Shown here: one piece after another, positions 37,001 to 46,700 of the stretch
Layout of the letters: each line of letters opens with the position of its first letter
Numbering within the stretch: position 1 is the stretch's first letter
NCBI GenBank assembly: GCA_031002005.1
Contig: CM061918.1
Location: forward strand, 39,498,947 to 39,562,946
DNA length: 64,000 nt
Direction: 5' to 3'
Source: Vandiemenella viatica
Taxonomy: Eukaryota; Arthropoda; Insecta; Orthoptera; Morabidae
Program-made: the position numbers and the translations under genes
Notes under the pieces: model-generated
Told to the model about the DNA's origin: nothing
What the model saw: only the letters and a program-made list of their open reading frames with translations
Databases searched by the model: none

Positions 37001-40000
37001 GAGAAATCTCCTTTGGGAGGTAAATGACATTCAGAGCATGGGATGGCTGGTCAAGGAAGTGATATGATGCTCTACCTCCTTGAACCTCTAGTGGTTCTGA
37101 TTTGCAATGACATAATCTTGAAACATTAGATTAATTTAAGCACGTTTAGGTTAAAATGTAGTGGAATCAACACAAAAGTAAATGTTTTAGAGGATGATGA
37201 GGCAATGTACAAGAGAAATAAGAGAGTAGGGAGATCAAACCCTGATGGTCTACTATGGAACCTTAATTATGGAAATTAAACTTGAGAGTTGGAGGGATGC
37301 AAAGGCAGACAGCTAAATTTGTTTGAGGGAATTACTGTAGCGAATTATTGAAAACTGATGTGGGGAAGCAGATGGGCAAAGTGTCATTGGAAGGCAGGAG
37401 AATGCTGGGAGCGTATAAAGCGTTCGGTGGGAATCAGGCTCGTCTAAGTGGAAGAGAAGACCATAAACTGAGACTTTATCTCAACTATAAGGAATGGGGA
37501 ATGTTTTCATTTGTATGTGAGGGAGTTAGCGACTGGGATAAATTTAAAAGATGTATAGTGCAGAATTAAGTGTATAGAGAAAGTGCAACCAGGAAATTAA
37601 TTTCACCGCAGTTGATAAAATAACAGTAGTAAGAGTCTTTTGGCTGATTCACCTTAAAACTCCAACAACAGCAATTAAGAATATATATGCTTTAAAGTTT
37701 TCTAATAATTATTTTATAATATATGACTGTACTTTTAAAATGTACTATTTACACAGTGGCTGATGACTGAATGTTAATGCAACAATTATTCTCTGTTACT
37801 TGCGATGACCAGTTATTTCATATCTATTTTACTGTAGTTGATGATGTTAGTATGTTTTAAATTAAATTTCTGTGCAACAGATCACTTCGCATGACCACCT
37901 GTTCTGATGCTTCTCTTTGTCCGACATGCCACTGCATTATGACTCATTTCAGACTCCTTTGCAGTGGCGTAGCTAGGTCAACAAGGGCCCCGGTGCAAAA
38001 AAATATTTTGGTCCCTCAGGCCAGATGGGCGACCTTTTTTTTTTGCTTTGTATTGCTGGTAAGGGCCCCCTGAGTTGAAGATGGGGCCCTTGAGTTGTAC
38101 CTAGGGGCCCCCTGAGCAGTGAGAGAGCCCTAAGTAGTGAGGGCCTACCTGTGTCTCAGGTGCCCCCTTAGACGACTGTATATATATATAATAACAATGA
38201 AAAAAAGACGCTAAGTAGCGGAAAGGAATCAAATTAGGATAGGGAAATGAGCCACCACTTACCTTTAGATGATGGATGTGGGGCGCGAACACACAGAAAA
38301 GACACAAACACAAATAATAAAGTAATTTTCGGGAAAAAACCCTTCTTCAACAAGAGAACATTATGAGAGGTGGGTGCACCCGGAGACTGCCTCACGGAAA
38401 GACCGCCGGTCGACAAAATGGTGGGGGTAAATTCAAACATCGGAAAAGTAGAGGGGCAGTGAATCAGAGCTCATACCCGAGCAAAAATTAATATCCAAAC
38501 TAATATCTGGTTGGTAGGAAGATCAAAATATAATTTATGTTGAAAAAATTAAAATATTATACAAATAAAAAATATATATATAATAATAATAATTATGAAT
38601 TAAACATCACCTCAGGTTAGTGGTGGTTCAATATAGGTAGTGGAAAGGAGAGGGAGGAAAAAAAAAAAAAAAAAAAAAAAAAAAGTGACCGGGTATTATC
38701 TTAGGTTGAGACCAGGTGGTTGCCTAGTGCCAAGTTTGTACTGGTAGGCAAGTTCCCACCTTCTGAGTTCAGAGAAACTGCTGCTATTAGGGAGAACTCT
38801 GATAGCACGGACTGTGTAACAAGAGTTGAAATTATTCAAGTCGTGGGTTATGGCATGGGCAGCAACTGGGTGCTTTGGGTTCTGTGTGAATACCGTCTGA
38901 CGGTGGCCATTCATTCTTATGGATAGTGCATTAGTGGTCAAACCTATATATGAAGCCAGGCAGTGGTTGCATGTTAACTGGTATATTACATGCGTGGTTT
39001 CACAGGTGGCGTGTCCTATGATAGGGAAGCTTTCCCCTGTGACCGGGTTGATGAAAGTGGTGGAAGCATGGTGTATGTCACACATCTTGCAGCGTGGTCT
39101 ATTACATGGGAAAGAGCCTTGGGGTTGACTGTTAGGAAGAGGAAGACTGTGTTTGTGGACTAGAAGTTCGCTGAGGTTAGGAGGTCTGCTGAAACAAGTT
39201 CTAGGAGGAGCAGGGAGGATTTTAGGAAGAATGGATCTCATTTCAGGGCATGTTTGTAAGAAATCATAGCCCTGCCTGAGGACTCTGTTGATGGATTCGA
39301 GGCCTGGGTAGTACTGTGTGACCAAGACTGGATTGTGGTTGGTTTTTGCGGGTCTGGGATGATTGATTGGCTGATTCAGTTGTGCTGTGGCACGTGAAAG
39401 CTGTTTGTTAACCAAAGCTGGAGGGTAGTTCCGAGATATTAATGCTTCTGAAATACTGTTTGAATAATCCATGAGAGACTGTTGGTTAGAGCATATGCGA
39501 CTACCTCGAATGCCAAGACTGTAGGGGAGTGAACGTTTGGTGTGGTATGGGTGGCAACTGTCGAAATGGAGATACTGTTGAAGATTGGTTGGTTTGATGT
39601 GAACTGAAGAGTTGAGATAGCCATTGGATAGGGACAAATCAACATCCAAGAATGTGGCCTGGGTGTGGGAGTAGGACCAAGTGAATTTCAGCATGCTAAA
39701 GTTATTGAGATGGTTCAGGAAATTTAGCAGTTCATTTTCTCCATGCGTCCAAATCATAAATATGTCATCAATGAAACGAAGCCAAATGAGGGGTTTGAGA
39801 GGGAATTCCTCCAGAAATGTCTGTTCCAGCCGGCCCATGAACAGATTAGCATAAGAGGGGGCCATGCGGGTACCCATGGCAGTTCCGCAGGTTTGGTGAT
39901 AGATGTTGCCTTCGAAGGAGAAGTAGTTATTATTGAGGATAAGGTGGGCTAATTTGATGAGGAAGGATGTCATGGGAAGGCTATTGGGAGGGCGCTGGTC

Positions 40001-40663
40001 CAGAAAGTGTTCCATGGCCCTGAGGCCATGCCAATGTGGAATGTTTGTATACAAGGACGTGACGTCAATGGTAACCAGTATTGAGTCGGAAGGAAGAGGT
40101 GTGGGTAAGGTAGAAAGCCGGAAGAGAAAGTGCTGGGTGTCCTTTATATGAGAAGGGAGCTGATTAACAATGGGCTGTAGGTACTGGTCAACCAAGGCAG
40201 AGATGCGCTCAGTTGGCGATCCGTAGGCTGCAACGATAGGGCGTCCTGGATTGCCAGGTTTATGGATTTTGGGCAATAGATAAAGGGTGGGTGTACGTGG
40301 ATTTTGAAGAGTGAGAAGCGAAATGGATTGTGGGGTGAGACCTTGGAGAGGTCCACTAAACTGTACATATTCTTGTATTTTTTTGTTGACAGCAGGAGTT
40401 GGATCTTCCGATAGGCAGCAGTAGGTTTTGGTGTCTGATAGCTGACGAAGAGCTTCAGCCACATAGTCATTCCTGTTCATGACTACAGTGGTTGAACCCT
40501 TGTCAGCTGGAAGGATAATGAGTTCTGAATTGCTGGAGAGTTGTTTTCTGGCACGGGTTTCAGCTGGGCTAAGATTATTGGTGTTTGCTAAAGATTTAAG
40601 AAAAGTGGGAGAGGCCAAACTTTCCACCAGTTTGGCCCACATCCATCATCTAAAGGTAAGTCT

Positions 40664-40716
<53 letters not shown>

Positions 40717-43700
40717 GGCGCGAACACACATAAAAGACACAAACACAAACAATAAAGAAATTTTCGGGAAAAAAACCCTCATCAACAAGAGAACATTATG
40801 AGAAGTGGGTGCAGCCGGAGATTGCCTCACTTTCAGGCAATCTCCGGCTGCACCCACTTCTCATAATGTTCTCTTGTTGATGAAGGGTTTTTTTTCCCGA
40901 AAATTTCTTTATTGTTTGTGTTTGTGTCTTTTATGTGTGTTCGCGCCCCACATCCATCATCTAAAGGTAAGTGGTGGCTCATTTCCCTATCCTAATTTGA
41001 TTCCTTTCCGCTACTTAGCGTCTTTTTTTCCTTGTTATCTAATTATGTATATATATAAACGGTCGCCAGTTTGCCATGAAGGCCCGTGGGCCTCTGAACT
41101 GCACTTGGGGGCCCCGGTGCACTGCACCACCTAGCCCCATAGTAGCTACACTCCTGCTCCTTTGTCAGTCACACCATCAAGCAGTGAATCCATGGTGATT
41201 GGTAACAAGTAAATGATTTACACCCAAACCTCAAGGAAATGCCAGGATGATTCTCTGGTACAGGTGACATAGTTTCTCAGGATAAATTTAGGCAAACGAT
41301 GATATGATTCCTCGAGGTCATTCTCAGCGTCCTTTGCATTCCTGCCCCCGGTGTCAACAACTCGTAAAAATGTAATTAGTCTTCCACTCTCAATAGTTTT
41401 GTGCGTTGTCTGTATGGCACTTAATTTTTTTTTTTAACTGCTTTACGTCTCTTAACAGCGAGGTATTTAGAGACGGGAAAGGATGGGGGCAAGGAATGGG
41501 AAGGAATTCGGCCATGGCCTTTTGAAGGAAGCATCCCGGCATTTGCCTGGAGTGATTTGGGAAACCATGGAAAACCCAAATTTGGATGCCCGGACGGGAA
41601 TTCGAACCGCCGTCCTCCCGAATGCGAGGGGACAACGCTAGCTGTTACACCGCCCCGCTCGGTATGGCACTTAAGAATTAAGTTATAAAATCTCACTTAG
41701 AAAGTAAACAAGGTAATGACTCAGAAAACAAGTCTAGTTTACAGCTTAAAAATCTTTCCTGCAGTTTTTTAGCTCTACTTTATATTAGCATTGTCATTTT
41801 CACGTATTTTCCAACCTTGTGAAATTTTTACTATAGGTCAGACATCATCTACAGTTGGAGAAGAAAAGAAATACAACCCAAGGCTTACAAAGAATGAAGA
41901 CGAGTTTGTGAACATCATGAACAACCTGAACCTTGCATATCCAAAACAGATAGGTATGTATTATTGTTGATATGTTACTGAATATTTTCAGGGTTGCATA
42001 CCTTCTGAATCAAAGATCATTATGGTATCTCACATTTATCTGTCTATAATATAGCCTCTTTGCTTCAGAACCCTTTAATTTAGCAATTTGTAACTGTGCA
42101 CTATTTTAGTGTTTTCTTCGTCCTCTTTTTTTAAAATTGTAGGTGTGAAAATAATTGAGCAGTTTTAAGATATTTTTTTTCATAATCATGGTATCAAATA
42201 AAAGCTGACAACCTACACACACTGAAAATATTTAATTAAAAATAGTCCTTAATTAACAAGGGTTTTTGACACAACTCTATAAAAAAAAAGTGTTTCTACC
42301 CTTTACTTCTTTCATAATTTATACTGATTTGTAGACTTTTAAAAAATACAGGAAAGCTGTAAGATAACTCCAAAAAAAGGAGCATATTTTTCATTTTTAT
42401 TTCTCACAAATTATAAAAAATTCAAATACATGCCACACATCACTGGACAGGGGAAGGTTCAAAGTTTGTAACCCCCGCTCATTGGTTCCATTCGGTGCCG
42501 TTTTCTATTTATGTGAATATGGTGAACTGCAGGAGAAATCGTTTTTTTGTGCTGCAGTATGCAAAAATTGAGTTCATTGTTGATTTTCAGTGTACTTTCA
42601 GTCATAAGTTCAATAATTGCCACATCATTATATACAGATTTACGATTGTCATACGAAATCAAGAATGGGTTCACTTTTTGCATTCTGTAGCACACAAAAC
42701 GACATCTCCAGTGGCATGGCCATTTCCACAGACAACAGTGCTGTGTGCGGCAGCGAAAGAAACTAAAAGGCAGCTGTTACCAGCTTTGAACCTTCCTCTG
42801 TCCAGTGGTGTGTGGCATGTATTTGTATCTTTCATAGTTTGTGAGAAATAAAAATGCAAAATATGCTCCTTCTTTTTGAATAATTCTATAAAGTGATTTT
42901 TCCCAAGTTTATTGTTTTTTTAAACATTCTTTGGAAGTTTGATTCATTTGATAGAGCGATAGAGAATTTCGTGTATTTAACAAATATGACTATTTTTTTT
43001 TCTTATATCGTTCCCTAATCTTTTTTAAATGTTCTTTTCCAAATAATGTGTAGTAAATACATTATCATAAAGCTGGACGGGTGAGCAGCTAACATTTGGG
43101 CATAAAATTTAGGAAGAGGTTCAATTCCCAGTCCGGCTATCCAGATTTTGTTTTCCATGATTTTCCCAAATCCAGATGGTTACTTCAAAGCACCATGGTC
43201 AAATTCCTCCTCATTCTTTGTCTCTTGTCCTTTTCTGTTTCTTATTACTTTAATGTCTGCTTATGGAACCCCCAAAGCAGAAGAGTAATTCTCAATTAAC
43301 AGCCTTTTTTATGTTTTTGACCAACTATACACATTTATTTTCCTTTCTCTTATTTCAGTAGCTTGTTTTTCTTTCTTTCATTTGTTCTCTTCCTATGTCC
43401 TCTATTTTATTTGTTTCCACAAATCCTCAAGGCTTTTTCACTCTTTCTGAACATCTTTCACTACCTTTTCTCTTATTTTCACTCATCTTCAATCTATCAT
43501 AACTTCGTGAGGCAGCTTGATTCGTGTTTGGCATTTTGCTCAAAGTAAATTTTTTTTATAGATCCATTCTTTTTTCATCGTATTATGAACATTTTATGTC
43601 TTTCTCTGTCATATTTTTATTACCTATCAAATCACCTTTAGGCTATTTTTTCCTGTGTGTGGGAATGATTTTTATATTTAGTATTCAAATTATGGTCTTT

Positions 43701-46700
43701 CTCTGTTTAATTTTTGGCAAGTATAAGCAGAAAGAAAACATTTTGAGCATAACGGTAAGAACATGCCAAGCAGGCCGCGGTGAAGGGGAAAATCGCGGTA
43801 GTGATGAAGAGCAATGTCACGGTCGATGGGTAAAAACATGTCACGCAGGTTGTGGTGAAGATGAAGGTAGATGTCAAGGTATAACTACTAACATTCATCA
43901 GTATTTTGAAAACCTTTGTAGGTGCCACATGTCGTAAATAGTTTAACTCAAATATCATTTACTTTATTTAACCTGCAGTGATCCATGGAAGTGGTAATGA
44001 TAGGGATAATGATGGTCTGTCAGTAGCCACAAAGTGGCTACTTTCTATGGCTAGTAAGACAATTCAGTTCACACCCAATAAATAAATAGATACAAATGTT
44101 TGTTGAATGTCACCATTTACATCAGGAGCCGATAAATCAGCCAGACAGATTCCATGCCCACCTACGAAAGACACCACAAAATTTTCAATACATTTACAGT
44201 AAAATCCTGGACAAACCGGAGAAGTCAAATGTTTCAACAGTTACCACAGCAATCCAATACATGCTGATGAAAAACTTGTCATGCCCATAAATTAATGATA
44301 ATTATTGTAAATAAAATAACATACCATTTAGCAAAGCATTTTCAAGTCGAAATTAGAATTTTTCAATCTTAAATCAGGACTTCCATTTCAGGATCAGAAT
44401 TTTCCATTTCAAATTCAGTCAACATTTTATTTTATTTTATAACACAAGATTTTTTTTTTTACCTTTTTTTTAAAATTTATGATGATTGTTGTCGGACTGA
44501 ATTGTCCGTTTGATGTTCCATTTCGGTCGGTATGTAATGCGTAATAATTTCTGAGTAGTCAATCAAGTCACTAACAATAGATAATTATTTCAATTACTAT
44601 ATACAATTTGTTGTAATGTATCTATTGCCTACTGTCTAATTGCTTAAAACATTAACTTTTCCGTAGTTGTCCAATTTATAAAAAAAAAGAAAAAAAACTG
44701 TACCTATTATTTCATAAAATAATTTATATGAAACATTAGGTAACATTGTCAATGTCAGTACATTGTTAATTTATATCTGTAGTTGTGTAAAATGAAGTGA
44801 CATCCTTTAAATAAATCAATATTTAGAACGAGACAAAATTAAAGGACACCACTCTGTACAATACGAAAGCCGAACGGCGTAATCAAGTGTAGAAGTTGAT
44901 CGCGTGACCTTAATGTAGCTCAACCAATCGGAGCCAAGCAGACCTCCGGTAGCACGCTAGACCACGTTGTGAAAACAAAATACTTTGTTCTCTCATCGAC
45001 ATCATGGTGAGTGTCGATGATGGCGGTGAGGGTGACAGTGTGAGCGACCGCTTCGGCATGCACTGACTTATTAATAACAATGCTTTTGTTTCACATGAAA
45101 AAAACATCTTCACCGTGACCTGCACGGCGTGTTTTCACCCTAGCAGTCGCCAACCTTCTCAAGTCAAATATCAAGATTAAAAGGCAACACCAAGATGAGA
45201 AAGTGGGAAATGTCTTGCCACTTTCTGTCCGTTGCTAATTATGATATAACAATGGGATGGATGGTTGAGAGGAATGGAAGAGTGTATGGTGAAAAGAGGA
45301 AAGGGACACATCAATGGGATGATGGAGATTTGATGGGAAGAGAGAGGAAAACTGTGAGGCTTGTGTGCGAAGCAAACTCTGGCATTGGCTGGAAACTGGA
45401 TGATGATCACTCAGCAGTTTGAATGAATGTGTCAGGTGTCCTCTACCATAGATTTTAAAAAGGATCTTCAATATGGAATTTTGTTTTTCCCCAGGCATTA
45501 ATGTTCTGCTCTTCCTGATTCCCCCCCCCCCCCCCCACACACATACACATTAATGTAGATAATAGCTGGAATGTTCCCCTTTTATCTTACATGTTCTGTT
45601 TACAGTTGCAAAGCTTACACAGACTGTTGTTAAATACAACTTACAGCCATTTATTGTTAAAAAGGTTTTAAATCCCAACAAGAGATATAAGGGAAACAAG
45701 CATGTTACAGACACAGAAATAAAATGTATGTACAATAAAAAACAGTCAACAGTTACCTTGTGTTAGGTGGCAGGCTTGAAAACTGAGGATCCAGTTTTAT
45801 TCACATTGAGGTTGGCAGTTTTAATGGCAGTCACAGTAATCTTTACTTCTAGCAGAGTTTACTCTGTATGAATGAAGTGCAACATGATCGTTCTGTCAAT
45901 TGGCTTTTTAAAACTATAAGCCTCCGTGGAAGCTAATTGGCACACTGTCTTAAGGCTCGTTCGCACTGGGCGAGTAATTTAGTCGAGTGGCGAGTGATTT
46001 AGTAACTAAACATGTGTGAACAATGAAATTTAGTCGAGTAGTTTAGTCGAGTGGTTTAGTCGAGTCGATCCGTTTTGTTCTATTAAACCGGGCGAGTAGC
46101 ACCACGCGCCACTGCCCACTCGCTCAGCTGCTAAACAATTATGAACCAATAGTTTTAGTAGAGTTCGTTAGCTGCCGAAAAAATGTCGTTTCACTGGAAC
46201 GAAGAAACAATTTTAAAATTTGTTTCTAAATATGTAAGACATGAATGTTTATAGAATATTAAGTCCCCAACTAGAAAAACAAATAAAGGAAGCAATCTGC
46301 ACGCATAGATTTGGAAAATACAATAAACATACCTGGATTTGGTGAGAAGTAAATTGAAACTTAAAAACATCTGCTTAGTGCACAATTTTATTTTATTTAA
46401 TTACAGTAGCATCTAGATTATACATTAAGATGTTATTCCTATTTTTATTAGAAGTACTACCTAAAGTGATAAAAAATCTTTTTAGTGTTATCTACTCGCA
46501 GAAGTTAAAAAAAAAGTAGTCCAAAAATTTAGGCTCAGGCACTGAAACTCCTTCAGTAAAATGATTCAGTTTACTGGATGCATCTCTATGAAACATTAAT
46601 TCAATTTAATGTTTCATAGATTCCTTCACACAGTGATTAATTGGGAAATACCCTATTTTCCGTGTAAAAATACAAGGTGTGAGTGTCCATAAACTACATC

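Larger units (their letters stand above)
38191..41038 (-). mobile_element. Penelope-like retroelement with inverted terminal repeats
   Basis: One long reading frame on the minus strand lies between copies of a terminal repeat. Both outer edges carry the same end sequence (..GCTACTTAGCGTCTTTTTTTC), placed in inverted orientation. The upstream side holds two terminal repeats head to head (see 40712-40929) and a TA microsatellite. A run of about 29 A (poly-T on the coding strand) follows the ORF at 38656-38684. Inverted, partly duplicated terminal repeats are a known habit of Penelope-like elements. Confidence 0.85.
37962..41156. mobile_element. hAT MITE 'CAGTGGC' split by a Penelope-like element
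   Basis: Ends CAGTGGCGTAGCTAGGTC (left) and complement of CAGGAGTGTAGCTACTATGG (right) with exact 8 bp duplications CTCCTTTG (37954-37961, 41157-41164). Removing the Penelope insert leaves about 350 bp rich in GGGCCCC motifs, with no coding capacity. Confidence 0.88.

Noticed and set aside
40667..40713. TA run as an origin or special regulatory element
   Set aside because: A plain microsatellite within the Penelope-like element.
42495..42851. 118-codon frame in ETHE1 intron 5
   Set aside because: It spans the interior and arm of a foldback MITE; no domain.
43524..43937. 137-codon frame with Cys-rich end
   Set aside because: Cys spacing does not fit a known zinc-binding fold, and the first half is T-rich translated intron.
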